Positions 8,430 to 17,697 of a DNA stretch of 48,579 nt are shown here, piece by piece. Numbering within the stretch: the first letter of the stretch is position 1; every line of letters begins with the position of its first letter. Origin of the DNA: SIG653 sp045578045 (GTDB lineage Bacteria; Bacillota; Clostridia; Oscillospirales; CAG-382); assembly GCA_045578045.1 (NCBI GenBank), contig JAZNJM010000001.1, positions 1 to 48,579 on the forward strand, read 5' to 3'. The notes beneath the pieces were generated by a model. That model was not told the origin of the DNA and ran no database searches. It saw nothing but the letters and a program-made list of their open reading frames with translations. Position numbers and translations under genes: made by a program.

Positions 8430-10643
8430 ATGGCTAAAATAAAAAAGCCTGTTGTTCAGGTTGTTGAATCAACTGCTGAAAACAGAGATATAACGGAAGT
8501 TCTTGAGAAAAACTTTATGCCATACGCTATGAGCGTTATTATCTCCAGAGCTATCCCCGAAATAGACGGATTTAAGCCCTCACAGAGAAAAATACTCTAT
8601 ACAATGTATAAAAAAGGGCTTCTTGGAGGCGGTTTTGCAAAATCTGCCATTGTTTCGGGTGCGGCAATGGTATATAATCCCCACGGAGATGCCGCAAACT
8701 ATGAAACTATGGTAAGATTAACAAAGGGAAGAGAATCCCTTCTTCATCCTTTCGTTGATTCAAAGGGTACTTTCGGAAAGCATTATTCCGATACACCTTG
8801 TGCCGCTTCAAGATATACAGAAGTTCGTCTTATGAAGTTTTGCGAAGAAATTTTCGGTGGAATTGACCGTGATTCCGTTGATTTCGTTCCAAACTTTGAT
8901 AACACAGAAACAGAGCCTACAATTCTTCCCGTTAGCTTTCCAAATATTCTCGTATCTCCAAATTCGGGTATTGCCGTTAGTCTTGCAAGTAATATATGCT
9001 CTTTCAATCTTGGAGAGATATGCGAAGTTACTGCGGCTTATCTTAAAAACCCTGATATAACCGTTGACGAAGTTTTGGATATATTAAAGGCTCCCGATTT
9101 TTCAACGGGCGGTTTACTTATATACGACAGAGAAAAGCTGAAAGAGATATATAAAACGGGAAAAGGCAGCTTTAAGGTTCGTTCAAAATATTCTTTTGAT
9201 CCTTCTTATAATTGTATTGAGGTTACTGAAATTCCATATACAACAACGGTTGAAAAAATAAGAGATGCTATTGTTTCTCTTGTTAAAAAAGGGTCTGTTA
9301 AGGATATAACAGACGTAAGAGACGAAATTGATATAAACGGTTTAAAGCTGACTATAGATTTAAAAAAAGGTGCGAATCCCGAAAAGATAATGGCAAAGCT
9401 CTTTAAGTCAACACCTCTTGAAGATTCATTCCCTTGTAATTTCAACGTGCTTGTTGGAGGTGTTCCGAGACTTTTGGGCGTTATTGATATTATTGAAGAA
9501 TGGTGTGCATTCAGAGAAGAATGTCTCAGAAGAGAATTTTTGTTTGAGCTTAATAAAAAACGTGAAAAGCTCCATCTCCTTTTCGGTTTGAGAGAGATTC
9601 TTCTTGATATTGATAAAGCTATCAGAATAGTAAGAAATACAGAAAATGATGCTGAGGTTGTTCCAAATCTTATGGAAGGCTTCGGAATCGATAAGGCTCA
9701 GGCTGAATATGTTGCGGAAATAAAGCTGAGAAACCTTAATAAACAATATATTTTAAAGCGTCTTGAAGAAATTGAAGACCTTGAAAAACGTATTGCAGAA
9801 TTAAATGAGCTTCTTGACTCTCCAAAGAAGATTAAAAAATATATAATAAAACAGCTTTCTAAAATCAAAGAAAAATATGCAATCCCCCGCCGTACTTTCT
9901 TCTTGACAGACGTTGAGGAATACGTTGAAACAGCCGAGGATATTCCTTCATATCCCGTTGTTATGTTCCTTTCAAAAGAGGGTTATTTTAAGAAATGTAC
10001 TCCTGCATCCCTGAGAGGAAACGATAAACAAAGCTATAAAGAGGGCGATAGCTTATTGTTTACAAGGGAAACGACAAATAGAGCTTCTCTTATTTTCTTC
10101 ACGTCTAAAGCACAGGTTTATAAATCCCGTATGAGCGTTTTTTCAGAGGTTAAAGCCTCCTCTCTTGGAGATTTTGTTCAAACAGCTTTAAACTTTGAAG
10201 ACGGAGAAAAGTTTGTTGCAGGTTTTTGCTTAGACGATTATAAAGGAACGTACGTTCTTTTCTTTGAAAATGGAAAAGCGGTAAGAATACCCGCTTCCGT
10301 ATATGAAACGAAGCTAAACAGAAAGAAGCTCTCAAACGCATTTTTTGGCGGTTCGCCCCTTGTTGCTATATACGAAGGCGGAACGGCAAAGGAATATTTT
10401 ATAATATCAGACGGTGGAAAAGCTCTCTTGGTTAAGGAAACTCAGATTGTTGAAAAAACAACGAGAACTTCAATGGGGGCATCTGTTATGACGCTTAAAA
10501 ATAACCAGAAGATTGTTAAGGTAATTCCATACGATGGCGAAAACTTTAAGCTGTCTAAAGAATCAAAATACAGAAAAACCAATCTTCCCTCAACAGGTTC
10601 TTCATACGATGAGCTTGAAGCAAAGCAAGAAACGTTGTTTTAA
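8430..10643 (+). CDS. Type IIA topoisomerase cleavage subunit (divergent ParC/GyrA-like)
   Basis: 737 residues; ATG behind AAAGGAG. The winged-helix cleavage domain shows SRAIPEIDGFKPSQRKILYTM, the NPHGDAANYE helix and AASRYTEVRL with catalytic Tyr129. A long coiled coil follows near residues 430-480, and then a poorly conserved beta-pinwheel C-terminal domain without an obvious QRRGGKG GyrA box, which supports a ParC-like decatenase. It works with the preceding TOPRIM subunit. Residue 88, at the place of the quinolone-contact serine (Ser83 in E. coli GyrA), is alanine, and the nearby acidic position is Glu92. The gene is followed at 38 bases by the DUF2232 gene. Confidence 0.88.
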   Translation: MAKIKKPVVQVVESTAENRDITEVLEKNFMPYAMSVIISRAIPEIDGFKPSQRKILYTMYKKGLLGGGFAKSAIVSGAAMVYNPHGDAANYETMVRLTKGRESLLHPFVDSKGTFGKHYSDTPCAASRYTEVRLMKFCEEIFGGIDRDSVDFVPNFDNTETEPTILPVSFPNILVSPNSGIAVSLASNICSFNLGEICEVTAAYLKNPDITVDEVLDILKAPDFSTGGLLIYDREKLKEIYKTGKGSFKVRSKYSFDPSYNCIEVTEIPYTTTVEKIRDAIVSLVKKGSVKDITDVRDEIDINGLKLTIDLKKGANPEKIMAKLFKSTPLEDSFPCNFNVLVGGVPRLLGVIDIIEEWCAFREECLRREFLFELNKKREKLHLLFGLREILLDIDKAIRIVRNTENDAEVVPNLMEGFGIDKAQAEYVAEIKLRNLNKQYILKRLEEIEDLEKRIAELNELLDSPKKIKKYIIKQLSKIKEKYAIPRRTFFLTDVEEYVETAEDIPSYPVVMFLSKEGYFKKCTPASLRGNDKQSYKEGDSLLFTRETTNRASLIFFTSKAQVYKSRMSVFSEVKASSLGDFVQTALNFEDGEKFVAGFCLDDYKGTYVLFFENGKAVRIPASVYETKLNRKKLSNAFFGGSPLVAIYEGGTAKEYFIISDGGKALLVKETQIVEKTTRTSMGASVMTLKNNQKIVKVIPYDGENFKLSKESKYRKTNLPSTGSSYDELEAKQETLF

Positions 10644-10681
10644 GCTATGAAATTTGAAATTAACTCCGAAAGGAAAACGTT

Positions 10682-11722
10682 TTGACTTCAAATACCTATA
10701 AAATGAACGAAAATAACTATCAGAATAATACTAAAAACGTGAATACAAAAAGCTATAAATATCTGATATATATGGCGGCAGTAGTTGCTTTAGCTATCTT
10801 TTCGGCTTTGTCGGGAGATATAATAACGTCAATTATAATTTCAGGTATCGGCGGAGGGTTCTTTGCGGGAATATGTCTTAATAAATTAAGAGTATGGACC
10901 GTTGGACTTGTTTCTGTTTGTTCTCCCGCTTTGTCTTTCTTTTTAACACAAAGTTTTGAAAAAACGGTTTTATCCCTTTCTTTTCTTCCCGTTGGAATTG
11001 CCGTTTTTCTTGGAATGAAAAAAGGTTATTCAAGGTCTCAGACTATTGTAAGAGGAATATTTGCAGAGACTTTGTATTACGCTGCTGTTTTTTCGTCATA
11101 CGTCTATCATCTTTTCGGTTCAATTTCATCTTCGGCTTTCAGAAAATATATTGAGCTGAATCTCAACGTTGTAAGAACGTATACGGAACAGGTGAAACAG
11201 ATATATATTCAAAACGGAGTTAACGTTGAAGAGCTTTTCAAAAAAGAGGTTCTTGACGAATTGATAGATTCTTTGAGAGTTACTTGGCTTGGATATGGAT
11301 TTATGTTGTTTGGCATTTTTACCTTTGTTTCAACTGTCATTGCAAAATCAACTATTCCCGCTGGAAAAGCGAGAAAAGATTTTGAAAAAAAGGTTGGAAA
11401 ATGGAGCTTTGTTTTTTCAAAAGCAGGGGCGGCTGTTTTCGTTATGGCTTATTTTGCGGCATCATTGTATTCTGCCGAAAAAGAAGGTCTTTATTTTGCT
11501 TTAGCGTTAAACGGTATTTGTCTTGGAATGTACCCAGGTCTTATATATATGGGTGCTTCTGGAATAATTGAAAAGCTCAGAACGGAAAGGAAAACAAGCT
11601 ATTTAATAAGCCTTGTTATTGCTTTTGCGGTTTTTGGAAAATACGTTATGCTCCTTCTTGTTATATTTGGTATTTTCTCAGCTTTCACATATAAAGAAAA
11701 AAGCGTACAATCAAACGCTTGA
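10682..11722 (+). CDS. YybS-like DUF2232 integral membrane protein
   Basis: 346 residues starting with TTG at 10682. The TTG is chosen because AAAGGA sits seven bases upstream, whereas the first in-frame ATG (10703) is too far from it. About 8 hydrophobic segments with a soluble ~60-residue stretch in the middle (residues 145-195). Composition, length and its place directly before gdpP match YybS/DUF2232 of Firmicutes (B. subtilis order yybS-gdpP-rplI-dnaC). The molecular function of the family is not known. The final codons and TGA are part of the 35-bp tandem repeat that fills the downstream gap. Confidence 0.75.
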   Translation: MTSNTYKMNENNYQNNTKNVNTKSYKYLIYMAAVVALAIFSALSGDIITSIIISGIGGGFFAGICLNKLRVWTVGLVSVCSPALSFFLTQSFEKTVLSLSFLPVGIAVFLGMKKGYSRSQTIVRGIFAETLYYAAVFSSYVYHLFGSISSSAFRKYIELNLNVVRTYTEQVKQIYIQNGVNVEELFKKEVLDELIDSLRVTWLGYGFMLFGIFTFVSTVIAKSTIPAGKARKDFEKKVGKWSFVFSKAGAAVFVMAYFAASLYSAEKEGLYFALALNGICLGMYPGLIYMGASGIIEKLRTERKTSYLISLVIAFAVFGKYVMLLLVIFGIFSAFTYKEKSVQSNA

Positions 11723-11880
11723 CCGAATGTTTCTTAATGGTTCAATCAAACGCTTGAACGAAAGTTTCTTTAAAAAAGCGTCCAATCAAACGCTTGAACA
11801 AATGTTTCTTAATGGTTCAATCAGACGCTTGACCGAATGTTTCTTAATGGTTCAATCAGATGCTTGACCGAATGTTTCTT
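11702..11880 (+). repeat. 35-bp tandem repeat beginning in the last codons of the DUF2232 gene
   Basis: Five copies of a unit with core CAATCAAACGCTTGACCGAA start at 11708, 11743, 11783, 11818 and 11853 (one interval is 40). The first copy encodes the final residues QSNA and the TGA stop of the upstream gene; the other four are non-coding. Confidence 0.9.
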
Positions 11881-11987
11881 TGAAAAAATGGTTCTTAGAT
11901 TCATAATTTAAACGTTTAATAAATTATTCCATTGTAAAATACAGTTTTAAAATTGACTAATTATAAAAAAAATTCGGAGAATATATA

Positions 11988-13964
11988 ATGGGCTTTGATT
12001 TTAAAAATAAGTTCTCTCCCGAAAAAATAAATATTATAGCGTTGCTTGTATTGCTGTTGATTATTTCCTCAGTTGTTGGAGCTTTCAACCTTGTTTTTGG
12101 AATAATTTGCTTTGCTGTAACGTTTATTTCAACTGCGGTTTCATTTTTCTTTATGTTCTGGGACGGCAAAAAAAACGTTACGGAATATACGAGAAGCTTC
12201 AGCGAAAAATTTTCTCAAAGAAGCGGAGAAACCTATATCGTTGCTGATGAAGACGATAGAATCGTCTGGAGAAGCGGAGCTTTTGAAAATTATTTCGTGA
12301 TAAATATAATAAACAGACCAACTCTTTCTCAGGTAACCGATGGACAGCTTTCATTTTCTAAGGTTTCAGACCATCAAAAGATAAATGAAAACGAATCGGT
12401 AGTTATTAAAACGGAAGACGTTGTTTTTAACGTTTCGTCAAAAATAGAGGTTATAAATCATAAAAAATATGCGTTTATAACGTTGAAAGATATTTCTGAG
12501 CTTGAAGCGGTTAAAGAAACCTTGTCTTCAAGAGATTTAACCGTTGCATACGCTATGATTGACAACGCTTCTGAAGCGATGGTATACGTTAGCGAAAAAG
12601 GAAGAGAGGATTCTTTGCGAATTTCTGCTGCTCTTCATTCTTGGGTTCAATCTATAAACGGAATAATAAGAGAATACGACAGAGATAAATATATAATTCT
12701 TTTTGAAGCAAAACAGCTTGATATTCTTATAAAAGACAGATTCTCTTTTATGGATAATATAAACACAGCTCCTGCCGATGCCTTTGAGATAAATTTAACT
12801 CTTTCCCTCGGTGTTGCCCATATAAAAGGAACAATGAGCGAAAAGGAAGACGCGGCAAGAAATGCTCTTGAACTTGCTCTTCAAAGGGGTGGGGCTCAAA
12901 CTGCTGTTAAAACAGACGATGGAACGTATTATTTTGGCGGAAGAGTCAGATCTGTGAGAAAACAAACCAAAATTCGTTCAAGAGTTGTTGCAAGTAAACT
13001 TGTTTCTCTTGTTTGCAATAGCTCAAACGTTATAATAATGGGACATAAAAACGCAGATTTTGACAGCGTTGCCTCTTGCGTTGGTCTTGCAAGACTTTGT
13101 ATGCATTGCGGTGTTCCCGTTAATATTGTTGTTAATAAAAATAACAGAGACGTTATTTCATCAATGGAGCATCTTGACGGAGAAACGTATTCAAACGTTT
13201 TCGTTGACGGAATTGAAGGTCAGGACCGTATAAAGCCTGAAACTCTCGTTATAACCTCAGACGTTAGCAATCCCGTTATTTTTGAATGTGGCGAAATTGT
13301 AGAAAACGCAAATTCATTCGTTATTATAGACCATCACAGACAAGGAAATGAGTTTAAAAAGAAGCCTGATATATCGTATATAGAACCAACAGCATCTTCT
13401 GCTTCTGAGCTTGTTTGTGAGATTCTCGAACACGTTTTGCCCCCCGAAACTTCTATAAAGGAAGAAGCAGACCTTCTTTATGCAGGGTTAATACTCGATA
13501 CTCAGAATTTTAACAGAAATACGGGTGTGAGAACCTTTGGCGCGGCTATATTCCTTGATAATGCGGGTGGTAGCCTTGAGCGAGGAAGAGAGCTTCTTAA
13601 ATCAGGGGCTTCGGAATATAAAAAACTTGCTTCTGCTCAGGCGGGTGTTACAATTTACAAATCCATATACGCCATAACAATTTATGAAGACGATGACGAT
13701 GCAAACAACAGAATTATTGCCGCCAAGGCAGCAGACAGTCTTCTTGAAATTGAAGGAGTTAAGGCAACCTTTGTTTTAACGTCTGTTGAGGGCGATATTC
13801 ATATTTCAGCCCGTTCAGACGGTTCTATAAACGTTTCTCTCATATTGGAAACAATAGGCGGCGGAGGTCATTTTAATATGGCTGGGGCACGTCTTGAAAA
13901 ATCAACAATGGAAAACGCTGTTCTTGAGCTTAAAGACGCAATAGAAAAATATGAAAAGAAATAG
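11988..13964 (+). CDS. gdpP: Cyclic-di-AMP phosphodiesterase GdpP (YybT)
   Basis: 658 residues. Two N-terminal membrane helices (about 15-55), a PAS-like sensor domain (about 75-170), a degenerate GGDEF domain (about 185-310) and a C-terminal DHH/DHHA1 phosphodiesterase. The catalytic part shows GHKNADFDSVAS near 350, IIDHHRQG near 447 and GGGGHFNMAGA near 623. The enzyme hydrolyses c-di-AMP to pApA at the membrane and so sets turgor, potassium uptake and beta-lactam tolerance (family knowledge). The GGDEF motif is absent, as expected for this family, where it has weak ATPase rather than cyclase activity. It is the second member of the conserved yybS-gdpP-rplI-dnaB order. Confidence 0.92.
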   Translation: MGFDFKNKFSPEKINIIALLVLLLIISSVVGAFNLVFGIICFAVTFISTAVSFFFMFWDGKKNVTEYTRSFSEKFSQRSGETYIVADEDDRIVWRSGAFENYFVINIINRPTLSQVTDGQLSFSKVSDHQKINENESVVIKTEDVVFNVSSKIEVINHKKYAFITLKDISELEAVKETLSSRDLTVAYAMIDNASEAMVYVSEKGREDSLRISAALHSWVQSINGIIREYDRDKYIILFEAKQLDILIKDRFSFMDNINTAPADAFEINLTLSLGVAHIKGTMSEKEDAARNALELALQRGGAQTAVKTDDGTYYFGGRVRSVRKQTKIRSRVVASKLVSLVCNSSNVIIMGHKNADFDSVASCVGLARLCMHCGVPVNIVVNKNNRDVISSMEHLDGETYSNVFVDGIEGQDRIKPETLVITSDVSNPVIFECGEIVENANSFVIIDHHRQGNEFKKKPDISYIEPTASSASELVCEILEHVLPPETSIKEEADLLYAGLILDTQNFNRNTGVRTFGAAIFLDNAGGSLERGRELLKSGASEYKKLASAQAGVTIYKSIYAITIYEDDDDANNRIIAAKAADSLLEIEGVKATFVLTSVEGDIHISARSDGSINVSLILETIGGGGHFNMAGARLEKSTMENAVLELKDAIEKYEKK

Positions 13965-13971
13965 TTTGAAA

Positions 13972-14047
13972 TAGTATAAATCGGTTATAAAACTAATATA
14001 AAACAGGTTTTGATAGTATAACTCGGTTTTAAAATTAATATAAAACA
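13972..14047 (+). repeat. 42-bp duplicated unit between gdpP and rplI
   Basis: Two imperfect copies of a unit starting TAGTATAAATCGGTT, at 13972 and 14014. A 10-base GAAATAGTTT/GAAATAG doublet also overlaps the gdpP stop codon. Confidence 0.75.
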
Positions 14048-14097
14048 TCTTGTTTAATTTTTGATTCACATAAAATATAGTAGTAGGAGTAAAATGT

Positions 14098-14541
14098 ATG
14101 AAAGTATTATTGCTTGAAGACGTTAAATCACAAGGGAAAAAAGGAGAAATAATAAACGTTTCAGACGGATATGCAAAAAACTTCCTTTTTCCAAGAAATC
14201 TTGCTAAGGAAGCAACTCAGCAAGTTTTAAACGAGGTTAAAGCGAAAAACGATTCGGCGGCGTATAAAAAAGAAACTGAACGAAAAGCAGCATTAGAACT
14301 TGCTTCGAAAATAAACGGAGCTGTTGTTACCTTTAAAACAACGGGAGGCGCAGACGGAAGATTATACGGAGCAGTTACAACGAAGGATATTGCAGAGAAA
14401 ATATCAAGTCAGCTTGGAATAAGCGTTGATAAAAAGAAAATCGTTTTATCAGATAATATTAAAAGAACGGGAGAATATGCAGTTAAACTTAAGCTTTATC
14501 CCGAAATAAGTGCAGAGCTTAAGATTATCGTTGAAGCATAA
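14098..14541 (+). CDS. rplI: 50S ribosomal protein L9
   Basis: 147 residues, the standard L9 length. Begins MKVLLLEDVKSQGKKGEIINVSDGYAKNFLFPR, shown here only as its opening MKVLLLEDVKSQGKKGEI and the later GYAKNFLFPRNLA, both diagnostic of the N-terminal rRNA-binding domain; a long charged helix and the C-terminal domain with GGADGRLYGAVT follow. Part of the large subunit near the L1 stalk. Start ATG lies behind AGGAG; a second ATG four bases earlier is out of frame. Ten bases before dnaB. Confidence 0.95.
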   Translation: MKVLLLEDVKSQGKKGEIINVSDGYAKNFLFPRNLAKEATQQVLNEVKAKNDSAAYKKETERKAALELASKINGAVVTFKTTGGADGRLYGAVTTKDIAEKISSQLGISVDKKKIVLSDNIKRTGEYAVKLKLYPEISAELKIIVEA

Positions 14542-14551
14542 TCGTTGATAA

Positions 14552-15976
14552 ATGGATATTCAGCTTACCTCATTAAAACAAATGCCATATTCCCTTGAAG
14601 CCGAACAGGCTATCCTTGGGGCAATATTAACTAATCCTCGACTTATAGAAGAAGTTCCGCGTTTGAAAGCTGATGATTTTTATCTTTCTCAGCATAAGGT
14701 CATTTTTGAGACAATGTATGACCTTGCGGCTTCTTCAAAACCAATAGACGTTGTTCTTATTCTTGAATCTCTTGAAAAAAGCAAACAGTATGACGGTCCT
14801 GATGCGGCTAAATACATAAAGCTGTTGATAGATTCATCCGTCCTTTCGGGAAACGTTGTGGAATATGCAGACATAATTTGCAATAAAGCCGTTTTAAGAA
14901 AGCTAATAGATGCCTCAAGAGAAACCGCTGAGGAGGCTTATTCGGGAGAGAGGGAAGTGGATTCCATTCTCGACAGAGCAGAACAGCGAATTTATGATAT
15001 TTCAAACCAAAAATATAACACAAACTTTGTTCATATAAAAGAAGCAATACGTGAAAACTATAATATGTGGGGAATCCTCAGAAATAATCCCGATGCGTTA
15101 TCAGGGGTTAAAACAAGGTTTGAAGACCTTGATAATTATATTGTTGGAATGAACCCAGGAGACCTTATTATAGTGGGTGCACGTCCGGGTATGGGTAAAA
15201 CAACCTTCGCTATGAACCTTGCGGTTAACGTTGCAAAATCCTTCAGAGATGGAGACGTGCCTCCTGACGTTGCGGTGTTTTCTTTGGAAATGCCTCCTTC
15301 TCAACTTGCTTCCCGTATGCTTGCGGGTGAAGCTCTCGTTGACCATCATAAGCTGAGAACGGGAGATATGACAGACGATGAATGGAAAAAACTTGCAGGT
15401 GCTGCGTCTGTCCTTGCAAAAACCAATATTTATATTGATGAAACCTCAAACATAACCGTTATGAATATGAAAACGAAGCTGAGAAAATTGAAAAATTTAA
15501 AGCTCGTTATAATAGACTATCTTCAGCTTATGCATTCGGATAAACATTCCGATAACAGAGTTCTTGAAATTGGTGAAATAACAAGAGGCTTAAAGCTGAT
15601 GGCGAAGGATTTGGGCGTTCCTCTCATTCTTTGCTCACAGCTCAGACGTGAACAGTCGTCCTCAGGGGGAAGAACGGGAAAAAGCCTTCCACAGCTTCAC
15701 GATTTACGTGATTCGGGTTCAATTGAACAAGATGCAGACGTTGTTCTCTTTCTCCATAGAGATAGCTATGGTCAATATGGAGATAACGAAAAGGGCGGAG
15801 ATGATTCTAAGGAATCAACTGATATACAAACAACAACGGTTATGGGCGAATCTCAAATAGAAATTGCAAAATGTATCGTTGCCAAAAACAGACACGGTTC
15901 AACGGGAACGGTTAAACTTGCTTGGCTTGCTAAAAACTACCGATTCGTTTCCATTGAAAAGCACGGAGTTGAATAG
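14552..15976 (+). CDS. dnaB: Replicative DNA helicase DnaB
   Basis: 474 residues (B. subtilis name dnaC). Unwinds DNA at the replication fork as a hexamer. The N-terminal primase-interacting domain starts at SLEAEQAILGAIL; the RecA-like core carries the Walker A GARPGMGKTT near residue 209, the LVIIDYLQLM Walker B, and the SQLRR and DLRDSGSIEQDADVV motifs. An acidic loop (KGGDDSKEST near 417) is inserted close to the C-terminus. There is no clear Shine-Dalgarno sequence in the ten bases after rplI, so translational coupling is likely. Two bases separate its stop from tilS. Confidence 0.95.
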   Translation: MDIQLTSLKQMPYSLEAEQAILGAILTNPRLIEEVPRLKADDFYLSQHKVIFETMYDLAASSKPIDVVLILESLEKSKQYDGPDAAKYIKLLIDSSVLSGNVVEYADIICNKAVLRKLIDASRETAEEAYSGEREVDSILDRAEQRIYDISNQKYNTNFVHIKEAIRENYNMWGILRNNPDALSGVKTRFEDLDNYIVGMNPGDLIIVGARPGMGKTTFAMNLAVNVAKSFRDGDVPPDVAVFSLEMPPSQLASRMLAGEALVDHHKLRTGDMTDDEWKKLAGAASVLAKTNIYIDETSNITVMNMKTKLRKLKNLKLVIIDYLQLMHSDKHSDNRVLEIGEITRGLKLMAKDLGVPLILCSQLRREQSSSGGRTGKSLPQLHDLRDSGSIEQDADVVLFLHRDSYGQYGDNEKGGDDSKESTDIQTTTVMGESQIEIAKCIVAKNRHGSTGTVKLAWLAKNYRFVSIEKHGVE

Positions 15977-15978
15977 TA

Positions 15979-17421
15979 ATGCTGAAAAAGATAAATGCTT
16001 TCCTTGATAAATATAAAATCAACCTTGAAAAAAAGAAAATCTGCGTTTGTTTTTCGGGTGGTTCTGATTCTGTTGCTTTACTTTCTGCTTTTTATGAAAT
16101 AAAAGAAAAAACAGAGTTTAATCTTCTTGCAGTTCACGTTAATCATAATATAAGGGGAGATGAAGCAAAAAGAGATGAAAACTTTTGTATTGATTTTTGC
16201 AAAGAAAAAAAAATCCCTTTGTTTGTGTTAAGCGTCAACGCTCCTTTAGAATCTGAAAAAAACGGAGAGGGCTTGGAGGAAACAGCAAGAAAGCTGAGAT
16301 ACGGTGAATTTGAAGCCCTCAGAGAAAGAGAAAAAATCGACTTTTTTCTAACTGCACATCATAAAAATGATACGGCAGAAACTATTGTTTTCAATTTTTT
16401 AAGAGGGTGTGGAGTTTCGGGCTTAACGGGAATACCCCCTGTTAGAGATTTTTATCTGAGACCGCTTCTTGAATGTTCAAAAGAAGAAATTCTTTCGTAT
16501 CTGAAAGAAAAAAACGAGTGTTTTGTTGAAGACGGAACAAACGTTGACCAAACGTATACGAGAAATTATATAAGGCATAGTTTGTTTGAGGCTTTCAGAA
16601 AGGTTAACCCGTCTTTTCTTTCTGCAATAAAAAGACTTTCTGAGAGTGCATTGCAAGATGAAGACTATTTTGAAAAACAGTTGGATAAAATAACAAGGGA
16701 AACAAATCTTTCTCTCCTTCACCCTGCGGTTTCTTCAAGGTATATATGTAAAAAATATGCCAAACTTTCGGGGGGAGAGGGATTGTCTTTCGTCCACGTT
16801 AAACAAATTCTCTCTTGTCTTGATTCAAAGGAAGAAAAAAGTATAGACGTTCCCTTTGGAATAAAAGCAGTTGTTCAGAACGGAAAGGTTTTTTTCTTGA
16901 AAAAAGAATTATCTTCCAATAAAAGCTCTATTTTATCAGCTTCAAATGATATATCAGATAATCTGAAAAAGGAATCAGAAGCTGATACGGAAATATTCTT
17001 TCAAAATAATCCTTATGATAATTCTGATAATAATGGAAAAATATATCTTCAAATGGGAAAAAACGTTTTTTCTCAAAGCGTTTCTGTTTGTATAGAAGAA
17101 AAATTTGTAAAATTGCCAAAGTTCGCTCTTTCTCCTTTGAAAATCGTCCTTGACGGTGAAAAAATAAAGGGAAAGCTCTTTGCAAGAAAAAGAGAACAAG
17201 GAGATAAAATTTTTTGCAGAGGAATAAGAAGAAGCGTTAACAAAGAGCTTATGAATTTAAAAGTGCCTAAATATGCAAGAGACAGTGTTCCCGTTATTTG
17301 CGATGAAGAGGGAATTGTTTTCGTTCCTTTCGTTGGGGCATCAGACAGAGCTTTCCTTAAAAACGAAACAAGTTTTCCTTTGCTTGTTTCCGTTGATATG
17401 GGAGATATTTTTTCGTATTAA
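15979..17421 (+). CDS. tilS: tRNA(Ile)-lysidine synthase
   Basis: 480 residues. Converts C34 of the CAU-anticodon tRNA-Ile to lysidine with ATP and lysine so that it reads AUA. The N-terminal PP-loop motif CFSGGSDSVALLSA is at residues 24-37, followed by HVNHNIRG and AHHKNDTAET, all typical. The TilS substrate-binding middle part and the C-terminal domain (LFARKREQGDKIF near 400) are present. Start ATG is two bases after dnaB. In many Firmicutes hpt lies between tilS and ftsH; here it is missing and a tandem repeat fills the gap. Confidence 0.93.
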   Translation: MLKKINAFLDKYKINLEKKKICVCFSGGSDSVALLSAFYEIKEKTEFNLLAVHVNHNIRGDEAKRDENFCIDFCKEKKIPLFVLSVNAPLESEKNGEGLEETARKLRYGEFEALREREKIDFFLTAHHKNDTAETIVFNFLRGCGVSGLTGIPPVRDFYLRPLLECSKEEILSYLKEKNECFVEDGTNVDQTYTRNYIRHSLFEAFRKVNPSFLSAIKRLSESALQDEDYFEKQLDKITRETNLSLLHPAVSSRYICKKYAKLSGGEGLSFVHVKQILSCLDSKEEKSIDVPFGIKAVVQNGKVFFLKKELSSNKSSILSASNDISDNLKKESEADTEIFFQNNPYDNSDNNGKIYLQMGKNVFSQSVSVCIEEKFVKLPKFALSPLKIVLDGEKIKGKLFARKREQGDKIFCRGIRRSVNKELMNLKVPKYARDSVPVICDEEGIVFVPFVGASDRAFLKNETSFPLLVSVDMGDIFSY

Positions 17422-17430
17422 AAACTATAA

Positions 17431-17580
17431 TATATAACGGCTTGTGTAATATACTAAGATAGTTTAACGGCTTGTATAATATACTAAGATAGTTTAACGG
17501 CTTGTATAATATACTAAGATAGTTTAACGGCTTGTGTAATATACTAAGATAGTTTAACGGCTTGTATAATATATAAAGAC
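17431..17580 (+). repeat. Five-copy 30-bp tandem repeat between tilS and ftsH
   Basis: Unit AGTTTAACGGCTTGTATAAT plus ATACTAAGAT, exact 30-base period, with cores at 17435, 17465, 17495, 17525 and 17555. Copies differ only by A/G at one site and by the last unit. A sixth, degraded unit (17581 on) reads AGTTTGACAGC and supplies the -35 hexamer of the ftsH promoter. Confidence 0.92.
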
Positions 17581-17583
17581 AGT

Positions 17584-17613
17584 TTGACAGCTTTTTATAT
17601 TCAAACCTATATC
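17584..17613 (+). promoter_or_regulatory. Predicted sigma-A promoter for ftsH
   Basis: TTGACA (17584-17589), 18-base spacer, TATATC (17608-17613); about 85 bases before ftsH. Confidence 0.55.
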
Positions 17614-17697
17614 CATATTTTTATGTTTCTTATATCAAAGAAATATAAGAAAAGTTAAAAACGAGTAAGAATAAGTTAAGAAAGGAAATATAAATTG

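Noticed and set aside
11613..11867. 84-codon plus frame over the 35-bp repeats
   Set aside because: Most of it is the repeat read in one frame; no start signal, overlaps the DUF2232 gene.
17431..17580. Regular 30-bp repeats resembling a CRISPR array
   Set aside because: Units are head-to-tail with no variable spacers and no cas genes nearby; the same holds for the repeats at 3700, 11702 and 21715.
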